Part shown: positions 32,547 through 41,776 of the stretch, piece by piece
How the letters are laid out: the number at the start of each line of letters is the position of its first letter
Numbering within the stretch: the first letter of the stretch is position 1
DNA from: JBEGHD01 sp049334165
GTDB taxonomy: Bacteria; Bacteroidota; Bacteroidia; Flavobacteriales_D; Sanyastnellaceae
Direction: 5' to 3' (one strand)
Assembly (NCBI GenBank): GCA_049334165.1
Contig: JBEGHD010000005.1
Length of the DNA stretch: 64,000 nucleotides
Program-made: the position numbers and the translations under genes
Notes under the pieces: model-generated
Told to the model about the DNA's origin: nothing
The model's database searches: none
What the model saw: only the letters and a program-made list of their open reading frames with translations

Positions 32547-34328
32547 TTACTTCACCATAATTCGTTGAGTGATTTTTGTGTTGCCAGCTTCAAGTACGAG
32601 CAGGTAGGCTCCAGATCTCAGCTCAGCAGCATTGAAAAAGTACTTGCTTTCACCTACCGGAAATTCTCCCTGGTGAATGTCCATTACCTTCTTGCCAACA
32701 ACATCGTATAGCGCGAGAGTTCCCTTAGAGCCTTTCTCAAAATTCACAGGAATGCACGTGATAGCTCCGGCAGGGTTTGGAAAGGCCGGGGCAAACTCCG
32801 CGATATTTGTTTCGTGAACGTTGATCGTTTCACCAGTCACCTCGAAGCTCCAATAGCCTTCAGGCGCAGTCATTGGTCGGGTCAAAACCTTTCCTGAGTT
32901 CGATTCACCTTCGATGTAGTAGTAAACAGTGGTTCCCTGAGCCTGAGCCGGAATTGCTGCAGACCAATTGTTTTCATCAACAATGGCATTCATCTGAACC
33001 TCGGTGTAATCACCTTCGAGATCCGTTTTGTAAAAAAGTCTTGCGTCTGCAACACCACTTCTGTGGTCAACATAGGCATTCACCTCATAGTCGTTCTCAT
33101 CGTCATCCGTGTCATCTAGCGGTTGGTGGCTAATGAGCAGTGGATCAGCAACTCCAATTTCTTTGGTGATGCAATGAATGGCTCCACTCAGCGCGATGAT
33201 CGCCTCTGGCTGGTCGTCACAATCGATTCCAACGATATTGTAACCGGGCATTTGTTCTTCCCAAATTCTGAGGGCCGTTGTGTCGTATTCGGTGCGGTAG
33301 GTAGGTACTATAACTGTTTCGTTTACGAAAACAGCGTTTGTGTAAGTTCTATAGTAGCCAGATGGATTATCATCGGGATAGAGTCCGCTAGGGCTGTCGG
33401 GCATTGGGATGCGCACAACCTCGTAAGGAGTTCCATACACCGAATTGAAGTTGTTTAGAACGTACTCAATGTTGGCGTTGATCTGTGGTCCATCAGCTAC
33501 ACCCTCAGGATACTCACCGACAAGCAAGGTTTCTTCATCCAGCAGTTTCATATGCATGTCGATGTGGTGAATGTTATCGTAAAGGAGCTTTTCCATTTTC
33601 ACGTAGCGCTCAACTCCCATAAAATCCATCATGAGGTTGTCAATGTCTTCCTCATCTTTTGGAGTCACGTTGTACGGATTGTCAGGTTCATTTTCCTCCA
33701 GAACCAACTCAGATGAGAAGGAGGTTCCAAATCCATCACTCATAAAGTTTCCTCCAGTGCTCACAAAATCAGTTGGAGCAGCGGTGGTCGTGTAGAGTGG
33801 AATGCCTTTGAAAGCGGCCACTGCAGCGGGCGAAGCATCGTCAAGCGGACGAGGCCGGTTGTAAATCCAATCCACCAGTAACAGGCTATCGACTCCATTG
33901 GCATAAACGGTATTAGCACCGTAGTCTCTGATCCAGATACTGTTGAAGCCCGGATTGATCATGGAAATGTTGTCCATGTTGTCGAGAGGTCCACCTGCAG
34001 CGCTTCCCATTAAAAAGGACTCTGTTTCTGCGGCATTGTCGGTGATTATCAGAACTTCACATTCAGGCTGGGTGGCTCTTGTGATTTGCTTCAAAATTCC
34101 CGGGAAACCAGTCCATGTGATAGTAAGCGTCTGGATTTCTTCCCATTCGGCCATTGTTCTGAGAGATGAAAAATCCGGAGGGGTTTCAATTCCCGCTGAG
34201 CCACCGCGTTCGAAATTTCCTGATTCGAGGATGTGTCTTTCCTCATCAGTAAGAGTCCTTGGCAAAATTTCCTGTGCCGACATCTGCAGAGAAAAGCAGA
34301 CTAGCAAGAGTGCGTAGAGTTGTTTCAT
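32547..34328 (-). CDS. Secreted peptidylarginine deiminase-like enzyme with T9SS sorting domain
   Basis: This 593-residue protein has a signal peptide (to about 19) and a PAD_porph/agmatine deiminase domain (about 50-395). The expected catalytic set is visible: Asp135 in WIRDYG, His255 and Asp257 in HHIDMH, Asn331 in TYTNAVFVN, and nucleophile Cys386 in SGAIHC. A beta-rich linker (about 405-500) and a T9SS type A sorting domain (AFPNPAG onward) follow. This layout matches the Porphyromonas gingivalis peptidylarginine deiminase, which citrullinates C-terminal arginines of secreted proteins. Cytosolic agmatine deiminases lack the signal and sorting domain. Substrate is inferred. Confidence 0.85.
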   Translation of the reverse strand: MKQLYALLLVCFSLQMSAQEILPRTLTDEERHILESGNFERGGSAGIETPPDFSSLRTMAEWEEIQTLTITWTGFPGILKQITRATQPECEVLIITDNAAETESFLMGSAAGGPLDNMDNISMINPGFNSIWIRDYGANTVYANGVDSLLLVDWIYNRPRPLDDASPAAVAAFKGIPLYTTTAAPTDFVSTGGNFMSDGFGTSFSSELVLEENEPDNPYNVTPKDEEDIDNLMMDFMGVERYVKMEKLLYDNIHHIDMHMKLLDEETLLVGEYPEGVADGPQINANIEYVLNNFNSVYGTPYEVVRIPMPDSPSGLYPDDNPSGYYRTYTNAVFVNETVIVPTYRTEYDTTALRIWEEQMPGYNIVGIDCDDQPEAIIALSGAIHCITKEIGVADPLLISHQPLDDTDDDENDYEVNAYVDHRSGVADARLFYKTDLEGDYTEVQMNAIVDENNWSAAIPAQAQGTTVYYYIEGESNSGKVLTRPMTAPEGYWSFEVTGETINVHETNIAEFAPAFPNPAGAITCIPVNFEKGSKGTLALYDVVGKKVMDIHQGEFPVGESKYFFNAAELRSGAYLLVLEAGNTKITQRIMVK

Positions 34329-34416
34329 TTCAAAATTTTAGGTTTGGCCCGAAAATACTCTAAAATCGTGTTCAGAGCAACTCACTGGCTTCTAAAACGG
34401 AGTTCGTTTTGGAAAG

Positions 34417-35226
34417 CTATATCTGATATGAGAAGCCAACAGAGTAATGATTTACAAAAAGATTAAAGTCGAAAATAAAATATGGCGAGAAAGAGGTGTT
34501 CAAATTGCCGAAGACAGTGTATCGTCCACGTGAGAAATGAGCTCCCACTCCATAATTGTGAAGAATCACGCTATTTTCAGAAGATGGATCGATTGAAAAG
34601 CCATAAGAACCATTTAGGCCAAGGTCGAAGTTATCGTGTTTGAAAACAAGTTCTGAAGTGAGTGATAAGTTGGTCAGAAAATTATTGGGTGCTTCATCTG
34701 AAATCGTGGCGTAACCGTCACTGCCTTCGAGTTCTTTTCCGCGAATTTCGTTTTTAAATCTCGCGAATTCTCCACCTTCGCCCCAGGCTGTAGCACGGAT
34801 TCCGAGAACTCTCCAGTCGAATAGATCGAAAAGAGGAATGTTCAAGTTTGCCTCTCCAGATAAACCGCCTCCGAAGAAGGACTTTTCACCCTGTAGATCT
34901 CTTACTAGTTGCACGTTATAACTTCCGGCATAGCCAAAAGCACCATAGGCCAGATTGAAATTCTTAAAGGTGTGTGCACGATGAAATCGAGCTCCTCCAA
35001 AAATGATGTCTTCATTTGTGAAATAACCGTAACCATCGTTGTGCGAAAGATAAGCGGAAACGTAGCTTGCTGATGTGTCTTTGTCGTGATAGGCGGGTTT
35101 CGGCTGATACCTGGTTGCTTCAGCAGTGTTGGCAATTCCGTAACTCAACGTGCAGCTATTTAAAGAGGCCATTAGAAAAGGTGCGGCAGATATGATCCAT
35201 AGCCAGTGAAATACTGTCTTTTTCAT
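34417..35226 (-). CDS. Probable outer-membrane beta-barrel or lipoprotein, unknown function
   Basis: This 269-residue protein has a signal with a possible lipobox (SLNSC, Cys near 25). Strands alternate polar and aromatic residues (FHRAHTFKNFNLAYGAFGYAG and similar), and it ends in Ile after VGFSYQ, the usual look of a small outer-membrane barrel. No family recognised. It stands alone between the deiminase and esterase genes. Confidence 0.7.
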   Translation of the reverse strand: MKKTVFHWLWIISAAPFLMASLNSCTLSYGIANTAEATRYQPKPAYHDKDTSASYVSAYLSHNDGYGYFTNEDIIFGGARFHRAHTFKNFNLAYGAFGYAGSYNVQLVRDLQGEKSFFGGGLSGEANLNIPLFDLFDWRVLGIRATAWGEGGEFARFKNEIRGKELEGSDGYATISDEAPNNFLTNLSLTSELVFKHDNFDLGLNGSYGFSIDPSSENSVILHNYGVGAHFSRGRYTVFGNLNTSFSPYFIFDFNLFVNHYSVGFSYQI

Positions 35227-35301
35227 AAAGAGTACGTTTTAGTTAATCCCTAAAAATAGCCAAAATACAGGAACAGCCCAGATAGCTCTTGCAAGTGCTT
35301 T

Positions 35302-35946
35302 TCAGCGACCTAGAGAAATTGTAGTCAACGCGTCCCGATCAATTTCGTGTTTGCCATCAAATCGTTTCAGGTCGTACCGTATTCCTCCTTCATCCAATAA
35401 TTGCTGCACCTGACGAATGTCTTTTTCCTCAATAAACGGATCTCGAGTGCCCATCACCAACAACAAATTGAGCTCATTGAGTTTGTCACCGTGAACACCG
35501 AGGTCGAGGTCTGGAGGAAATGAGGCAGCCCAAAGCACGAGCTGCTCAATTTGCACATCACTTTTTACGGCCCAACGGCAGGCAGTTGCACCACCCTGAG
35601 AAAAGGCCAGCACTTTGATTTTCGCATCTGGATGCTTTTCAGATAGCTTTGTGATCAATCGATTGAGGTAGTTGATGTTATCCTCGATGTCAGCTTCACG
35701 ATCGTCTTTTGTCATCCAGGATGCTACGACTCTTCCCGAAAAACCTTCCTGATAAAAACGATGCATGCCCTCAGCGGCCACAACTAGAGTGTCTTCAGAG
35801 TCGAGTGGTTCAAATTTTCTGATAAAGTAGCCCGGGTGCTGGGCGTAGCCGTGCAAAATGATCCAAATAGTCTTCACTTCACTTTTTGGCTCGGACAGCG
35901 AAAAGTAACGGGCTGTTTTCTCAACAGTGAGATGATGTTGATTCAT
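35302..35946 (-). CDS. Alpha/beta hydrolase, phospholipase/carboxylesterase family
   Basis: This 214-residue esterase has WIILHGYAQHP (oxyanion region), nucleophile Ser in AFSQGGA, Asp in MGTRDPFI and His in FDGKHEID, a complete triad. It belongs to the YpfH/carboxylesterase group acting on short esters or lysophospholipids. No signal peptide is seen, so it is cytoplasmic. Its ATG directly abuts the TAA of the upstream lipoprotein gene, which suggests coupling. Confidence 0.82.
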   Translation of the reverse strand: MNQHHLTVEKTARYFSLSEPKSEVKTIWIILHGYAQHPGYFIRKFEPLDSEDTLVVAAEGMHRFYQEGFSGRVVASWMTKDDREADIEDNINYLNRLITKLSEKHPDAKIKVLAFSQGGATACRWAVKSDVQIEQLVLWAASFPPDLDLGVHGDKLNELNLLLVMGTRDPFIEEKDIRQVQQLLDEGGIRYDLKRFDGKHEIDRDALTTISLGR

Positions 35947-36612
35947 TTAATAACTGATGTTTACCTGGGTCGTGTCAAATGCCGGGCAAAATACAGAATC
36001 TATTCTGGATGAATCGTAGCTCAGTTTGCTGATTTGATAGCTGTAGTAGATCGTCCTGTCGCCCAAAAGCTGGCAGGTGAAAGACGTGTCTACTGTCTGT
36101 CCGGTGAGGGTTACAGTTTGGTTGTTGCAGCAGGCACAGGTCGGGAAACTCGCATTCAGGTTGCTGTAGGAAATCTCGTCTTCGAACGTCTCTGGGGCAG
36201 TATTTTGAATACTGACCTGCAGCCATGCGCGCGAATCAAGGTTGACCGTCAGATTGTAGGGATTGTCTGGGTTAAAGTCATCCGGGTTGATAGTGAAGTC
36301 CCTTGAAAAATAATTTGGTTGATCAACTTCCAGCAAAAACTCTACAGTGTTTTTTCTCTGAAAAGTGAAACTGAAAGTCCCGTTCTGTCCGGTTACAATT
36401 TCACCGATTTGATCGAAAGCTCCCGAAACCACACCGCCATCCAGTGTTTGCTGACTCAATTGCACGGTGGCTCCCTGCACTGGTGATTGAGTAGAAGCGC
36501 GAACAACTTGTCCTTCCACAGTGAGTTCAACCTCGTTAGCCTGTTCTTTGCAAGACATAAAAAAGAGGAGAAGTAAGGAGGGAATGATGAACTTAAGTCG
36601 TGATAAAATCAT
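35947..36612 (-). CDS. Lipoprotein with carboxypeptidase-regulatory-like domain
   Basis: This 221-residue protein has a lipobox (LLLLFFMSC). Residues about 30-120 resemble a CarboxypepD_reg/TonB-plug type beta sandwich (VEGQVVRASTQSPVQGATVQL). The C-terminal domain contains a cysteine cluster (TCACC) and two more Cys, perhaps disulfides. Surface display is likely; the role is unknown. It is 9 nt after the transglycosylase gene and abuts the esterase gene. Confidence 0.7.
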   Translation of the reverse strand: MILSRLKFIIPSLLLLFFMSCKEQANEVELTVEGQVVRASTQSPVQGATVQLSQQTLDGGVVSGAFDQIGEIVTGQNGTFSFTFQRKNTVEFLLEVDQPNYFSRDFTINPDDFNPDNPYNLTVNLDSRAWLQVSIQNTAPETFEDEISYSNLNASFPTCACCNNQTVTLTGQTVDTSFTCQLLGDRTIYYSYQISKLSYDSSRIDSVFCPAFDTTQVNISY

Positions 36613-36621
36613 GACCTAAAA

Positions 36622-38082
36622 TTAATCCAAACTTTTGTAATGATTGTAATTGGCGAGGATGTGTTTTACGTAATCGTAAGGTTCTTTCCCCCGGCAATAG
36701 CCGTATTTTACGTAGTCCTTTTTGTAAACCAGCGGATCAGACTTGAGTAGGATACACTCCGCTACATTGCCAAACCACACTTTGTCGTTGAGTCCACGCT
36801 GACGGGCAATCGCCTGAGCATCCAGGACGTGACCGGGTCCTACATTGTACGATGCCAAAATGAACTTAATTCGCTCGTCCTTGTCTGTTATCCGATCTTC
36901 CCAAAAGGCATCGAGGTATTGAATATACTTCACCCCAGCTTCAATATTACTGAAACCGGTGTGGGTAGTGTCGATTCCGAATCTTCTTGCTGTTGCCGGC
37001 ATCAGCTGCATTAACCCAAAGGCTCCAACCCAGCTCCTTGCCTGTGGGTTAAATCTCGATTCACGGTAAATCATGGCAGCCAACAAACGCCAGTCCCAGC
37101 CTATCTTTTTACTCTCTAACTTGAGCTTTTCATCGTAATGAGAAATCTGTTTTCCGCTCAGTGATGAGAATTCACTCGTAGCACGAAGCTTTTGAGATTT
37201 CGTCATCTTGAAATACTTGCGATAAGTGTAGGCCAGTTGGCGTTGATTTTCCGGAGCGTCAATCCATTTATTCAAAGTTTTGAGAAGGTCTGGCGCATTT
37301 GGTCTCACTGCCCATGCTATTTCCTGAGGAAAACTGATTGCCGTTTTGATGTGCAGATTGTCAAAGTAAGTTTGATTCAATTCTGCAATATTTTCATCAG
37401 AAACAGTGCGGGGCACTTCGCCATCAGAAACAAGTCGGATGAGCTGCTCAGGGTAAATTGCTCCGCTCACTTCTACGATGTCGATGTCTTTTCCGATTTC
37501 ATTTTCGAGACTCTGTAGTCGTGAGTAATAAGATGAAAATTTGTGAACGTAAACTTCTTTCCCGCCCAGATCGATTGGGTTTTTGACAATTACGCTGTCT
37601 TGCGCTTCGTCACTCATGCTCAGATAGTCGTGAGGAACGTGCTGAACGAGCACCTGTCTTGTTTGAGTGAGTGGAGATGTAAATGAGATAAATTCTTTTC
37701 GGGGAGCGGTCACGGTGAGGTTGCATGCGATGAGGTCACCCTCTCCTTCATTGAGCATGCGAAACATGTCGTTGAGGTCTTCAATCACTTTAACTTCTAG
37801 GTCCACTCCGAGATGTTTGGCAAACGAACGAATCAGTTCGTAGTCGTAGCCCATCGGCTGGCCGCGATACACGTAGTAGCTCGTGGAACTGTTTTCGGTA
37901 AGCAAAACAATTTTTCCGCGTTCGAGGATACGCTCCAGATCGATGTCGGCCAGCTCTTCAGCCTTAGCCACTTCGGTAGAGGTGTTTGAGTTGTCGGCTT
38001 TTGGGTCTTTATTTTCACAAGCTACAGCAAAAATGAAAAGTGTGACCAGCGCCAACGCGATATGCCAGTTTTTAATCTTCAA
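36622..38082 (-). CDS. mltF: MltF-like membrane-bound lytic murein transglycosylase
   Basis: This 486-residue lipoprotein (FAVAC lipobox, Cys about 22) has a solute-binding (SBP_bac_3) domain (about 48-290) followed by a family 1 lytic transglycosylase domain with catalytic Glu in MIYRESRFNP and GAFGLMQLMPATA. It cleaves peptidoglycan glycan strands at the outer membrane. The SBP domain may sense muropeptides. The only start is TTG at 38082. It heads a run of three genes with the lipoprotein and esterase. Confidence 0.9.
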   Translation of the reverse strand: MKIKNWHIALALVTLFIFAVACENKDPKADNSNTSTEVAKAEELADIDLERILERGKIVLLTENSSTSYYVYRGQPMGYDYELIRSFAKHLGVDLEVKVIEDLNDMFRMLNEGEGDLIACNLTVTAPRKEFISFTSPLTQTRQVLVQHVPHDYLSMSDEAQDSVIVKNPIDLGGKEVYVHKFSSYYSRLQSLENEIGKDIDIVEVSGAIYPEQLIRLVSDGEVPRTVSDENIAELNQTYFDNLHIKTAISFPQEIAWAVRPNAPDLLKTLNKWIDAPENQRQLAYTYRKYFKMTKSQKLRATSEFSSLSGKQISHYDEKLKLESKKIGWDWRLLAAMIYRESRFNPQARSWVGAFGLMQLMPATARRFGIDTTHTGFSNIEAGVKYIQYLDAFWEDRITDKDERIKFILASYNVGPGHVLDAQAIARQRGLNDKVWFGNVAECILLKSDPLVYKKDYVKYGYCRGKEPYDYVKHILANYNHYKSLD

Positions 38083-38169
38083 GCCAAATATTGTCTCAGA
38101 TTACCTTAAGTAAACGAAAAAAATGGAAATGGGTTCAGTTTTCTTTTTAACAACCTCCTGATGAACGCC

Positions 38170-38958
38170 CTATTTGTGGACGAATTTGTCGGTTGAACTG
38201 TCGTAACTCATGTAGTACTCACCTTCAGGAAAGGCGCTCATGTCAACAGTTTTGGACTTTCCTCTCTTCACGATTTGCCCGTAGGCATTGTAAAGTTCAA
38301 AACTTGTTTCTTCTGAAAAAGATACTTCGCTGTTTTTCTTGTCGTAGCTAAAACTAACGGCCTTTCTGGTAGAGTTGAACTCTTCAACAGGGGAGGTTCT
38401 TACGTCTCCATCGCTGGATTTTTGCACCACACGAACTTTGTTTTTCCCGGAAACAGGTGTGAACTGAAATGAATATTCGTTGGTTCCCGATTTTCCTTCG
38501 CCCATAACTTCGCCAATGTCTACCCATTTGTTCCATTTAAATTGCTGAATCACAAAAGGAAGTCGGCCTTTTTCGTTTTTAGTTGTCCATTCGAGCGATC
38601 CGTCACGGCTTGCTTCAATGTTCACTGTCTCGAAAGAAGGTTTAGGAATCAGCGCGTCTTCGTTGAGCACTTTTGGCTCACAACCATCTTTATATTTAAT
38701 GGTGACCACCAGATCCTGACCGATTTTGAAATTGTAGATGGAAAGATCGATTTCGAATGCCTGGGAATTAACTTCATCTGAAGTAACTTCTCCGTTCACC
38801 AAAACTTCGTAAACACAAAATCCCACGCCAGACTCGGCAATACTGTTGACTACGTAAAGATTCTCCTTCTGATAAGTACCTTCTAAAACGATGGTGCCAG
38901 CCCATGCGCTAAAAGTCGTAAAGAGAGCGAGAACCAGGGATGTGAGAAGTTTTTTCAT
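38170..38958 (-). CDS. Secreted protein with degenerate T9SS-like C-terminus
   Basis: This 262-residue protein has a signal peptide (MKKLLTSLVLALFTTFSAWA) and beta-rich body. The end, FELYNAYGQIVKRGKSKTV-D-MSAFPEGEYYM, looks like the second half of a type A sorting domain. No enzyme family recognised. The frame is open to 38985, but ATG 38958 gives the signal peptide. A -7 box lies 24 nt upstream. Confidence 0.72.
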   Translation of the reverse strand: MKKLLTSLVLALFTTFSAWAGTIVLEGTYQKENLYVVNSIAESGVGFCVYEVLVNGEVTSDEVNSQAFEIDLSIYNFKIGQDLVVTIKYKDGCEPKVLNEDALIPKPSFETVNIEASRDGSLEWTTKNEKGRLPFVIQQFKWNKWVDIGEVMGEGKSGTNEYSFQFTPVSGKNKVRVVQKSSDGDVRTSPVEEFNSTRKAVSFSYDKKNSEVSFSEETSFELYNAYGQIVKRGKSKTVDMSAFPEGEYYMSYDSSTDKFVHK

Positions 38959-38982
38959 CGGTGTTTCGTATTTCCTAATCTT

Positions 38983-39014
38983 CAAAGATAGATTTTTTTC
39001 AGGATTGATTTCAA
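38983..39014 (-). promoter_or_regulatory. Promoter of the secreted-protein gene
   Basis: The minus strand reads TTG (39014-39012), 21-nt spacer, TATCTTTG (38990-38983), an exact -7 box 24 nt before the ATG. Confidence 0.5.
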
Positions 39015-39038
39015 GTTCGGTAGTTGTGAAAATGCGAA

Positions 39039-39623
39039 TTATTTCTCCCTCAGGTCTTCTGCTACAGCCTGTTGGATCTTCGGAAAGAACTCCAAAAAGT
39101 CGGATTCGTAGAGGTCGTAGTTTTGGCGCAGCTCCTCACCGGCAAGGTGAAGATTGTTTTCAGCTTCTATTCGCGATGACATTCCATTTAGGCTGCGCTC
39201 AATGCCTTCGATTTTGCTGTAGTTCAGCAGCCAGTTGGATTTTGACATGTAATGAAGTAGCATTTTCATGTTCTCTGGGAAGAACTTCTTGTAGCTGTTC
39301 AAGACCGAGTAGGTCTTTTCGGTGTAAGCCTCGAGTTTTTCATTTGAAAAGTCGCTCCAGTTTGCAGCCAAAAAATGGTCGTAGAACATGTCGGTGATTA
39401 CCGGGCTCCAAAGGCCAAAGTCGGAGCGGAGTCGTTTTCGTGTCTTCAAAGCAGAAGGGTGATGATCCGAAAAATCATCTATAAAGCGATGGAGCAAAAC
39501 CCCGCGGGCAATGGCAGGAGGAAAGTCTTCGAACTTGTTTCCCTTCACGGCATCGCCAATAAAGTTGCCAACCAAAAGATCCGGGTCATCACCAGAGAGA
39601 AACAAATGCGCGAGGTAATTCAT
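39039..39623 (-). CDS. Acyl carrier protein phosphodiesterase-like (AcpH) protein
   Basis: This 194-residue protein matches the AcpH/DUF479 family: MNYLAHLFLSGDDPDLLVGN, then GDAVKG, GVLLHRFIDDFSDHHP and DMFYDHFLA with conserved His/Asp of the HD-like metal site. Family members remove phosphopantetheine from acyl carrier protein. The ATG at 39623 was chosen over 39644 because it gives the family start. TACCTTTA, a near -7 box, lies 4 nt before it. Confidence 0.85.
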   Translation of the reverse strand: MNYLAHLFLSGDDPDLLVGNFIGDAVKGNKFEDFPPAIARGVLLHRFIDDFSDHHPSALKTRKRLRSDFGLWSPVITDMFYDHFLAANWSDFSNEKLEAYTEKTYSVLNSYKKFFPENMKMLLHYMSKSNWLLNYSKIEGIERSLNGMSSRIEAENNLHLAGEELRQNYDLYESDFLEFFPKIQQAVAEDLREK

Positions 39624-39748
39624 GGGGTAAAGGTACGGACTCAATGATCAATTAAGAATGGCTCAATTATGAATTGGTGCCTGATTTTTTCTCACAGAGC
39701 GTGGGAGGATTCGCGGAGCCCACGGAGAAATTCTGCTTAAATGAAAAA

Positions 39749-39828
39749 GTCCCGGAGGGCCGACACTATGGTGGCAACGTGTTGTATTGCCACTGCGCAA
39801 GTCAGTCCCAGCGGGACGACATTATGGT
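39749..39828. repeat. Two further hairpin repeat units and an interposed stem
   Basis: GTCCC-GGA-GGGcC (39749-39761) and GTCCC-AGC-GGGAC (39806-39818) have the GACA-tail of the 18.7-19.1 kb array; the second matches the unit at 19061 in 25 of 26 bases. Between them GTGGCAA/TTGCCAC forms another stem (about 39771-39793). The wider gap, 39624-39933, has no gene I can support; a CGTGGG/CCCACG stem lies near 39690-39725. Confidence 0.7.
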
Positions 39829-39933
39829 TCCATTGATCAAAAAAGCAAACCTAATTCTTGACAACCCTCACCGAGTCAAACCACTTTTTCTTTCTCGACT
39901 TCGCTCGATAACCGGCCAACACACAGGTCATCA

Positions 39934-41556
39934 TCAATTTTTCACTACCCTCACCGAATCAAACCACTTCTTCCCATCCGTCCAGTGCAAAATGTAAACT
40001 CCGCTTTGCAAGCTGGAAACATCCAGTTGCATGGAAGAAGAGAAGGTGCTTGCATCGACTTCTTTTCTCAGCACTTCTCTGCCGTCTGTGCTCATCAGCC
40101 TAAATTCACCTGAGTTTGGTGGAGAGTAGTTTTTTGGAAAATCAAATTCTACTGTTACCCGATCTCTTGCGGGGTTAGGATAAACCGACATCACGTTTTC
40201 AAGTCCGACAGTGATTTCTTCCACATTCACATCCTAGCATCCGGGCTCCAGGCAGCCGTATTCGTCTGTGCGGAAAAGCCAAAGTTGTTCGATACCGGGA
40301 AATGGATCCTCAAAGGCATTTTCAACAAAACCACAGCCGATGTAACCACCGTCTGGTGCGGGCTTTAGGTAACGAATAAAATGATCTGCTTCCTGAGAGT
40401 CATAGTAAATGTATTTGCGACTCCAAAGGCTGTCCATTTCATAGCTTAAGTTTAATAGGTAACCTTGTTGGTAAGGTGTGGTTGATGTACGATAGTAGCC
40501 ATACATCATGTATGTGCTATCTTCATCAACCGGAAAAAAACCATTAACCTGTTGGTAATTGTAATTCACTCCATATCTTTTGAGCTGTACCTCTTCAAAA
40601 CCGTTCTCTGTTTCCTCGTAAATGATGGTGGTGTAGGTTCCACGATCACCACCAATATCTTCAATATATGGATCGTTGGATATCAATCCTCCGACAAGAA
40701 TTCTGTCCTCCTCTTTTATTAAATGCACTGTGCGGAACTCGCCTTCTCCGCCAACGCCACCAAACTCCTCTATTTTTAGAAGGTTGCCTTCATCATCTAA
40801 CTTCATTAAATAGTACTGAAGGTCTCCACCTGGAACGTCAGCATTAGGAAACCTTTGAGACCCCAGAGCCCAGATAAACCCATCGTTAAAATTGTACACC
40901 TTGTGAATGTCAAAAAGATCAGGGTATTCTTTGTACCAAAGAGAATCACCTGTTTCGGGGTCGATGGCAGTTATGAACCCTCTGTCATCTTCAATAGTGG
41001 TTGAAGAATCGGGCTGCGTGTAACCTGCCAATATGTAATGCTCATTAAATTGAATTCCTTTTTGAAATATATAATGTTGACCGTTGGAATTTCCACCGCT
41101 AAATTCGGTAAGTTGTATGTTACCTAGGATGTCTAAGTCTTGATTGAAGTGGTATAAACTATAATTCGAATTTTGTCCGATGTCACTTCCAGAAACTCTA
41201 TGGTAAATAAGAGAAACAATCTCGTTGTTCGTGTTCTTGAAAGTGCCATAAAAATGGTCCCATCCATTGACGGCAAAGATTCCATCATCGGAAGTTGGAT
41301 AAAGTGTTGAATCGAGTAGGTTCCCCCCGTAGTCATATCTCAAAAACATTAAGCGCCACGGATTATCACAAGTGAAGCAAAAAGCTCCTTCAGCAAGAAT
41401 GGAAATGTGATTGTCCTCAAGATACATGGCAGAAGGAGCCAATGGCCCAACACCTTCAACATCTATTGATGGATTAACAAACACTTGATTCCAGGTTTCT
41501 TGCGCATACAGGAAGTAAGGCAAACAAGTCATTAATATTGTAAGGAGTTGTTTCAT
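39934..41556 (-). pseudogene. Secreted T9SS cargo protein interrupted by an in-frame amber stop
   Basis: Reading from ATG 41556, a signal peptide (MKQLLTILMTCLPYFLYAQ) leads into a beta-propeller-like body of about 440 residues ending CLEPGC. Then comes TAG at 40236-40234. The same frame continues without shift as DVNVEEITVGLENVMSVYPNPARD and a complete T9SS type A sorting domain to the stop at 39934. In intact relatives these parts are one protein. A single C-to-T change (CAG to TAG) would explain it. It is either a recent pseudogene, a sequencing error, or a read-through gene. Without read-through the product would lack its secretion signal. Confidence 0.8.
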
Positions 41557-41776
41557 AGTAATCGATGTTCGAAGTGGCATGCTAAGTTAAAAATTGAAGT
41601 CGAACTAATTTGTTTTGACGGTCAAATGAAGAAAGCGGTTTGATTGGTGGAAATCTAGGGTTTAACCGAGATGATCGTACAAACAGTTTCATCAAGTCTG
41701 TTTTATTTCTTTCATCTCTACCACCACTCATCAAATTTCCATCGCCCAAAATCTCAGGACATCCTATCTTAGACCC

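Noticed and set aside
32547..34328. Calling this gene a cytosolic agmatine deiminase
   Set aside because: The signal peptide and C-terminal T9SS domain show export, and the catalytic spacing fits the secreted peptidylarginine deiminase layout better.
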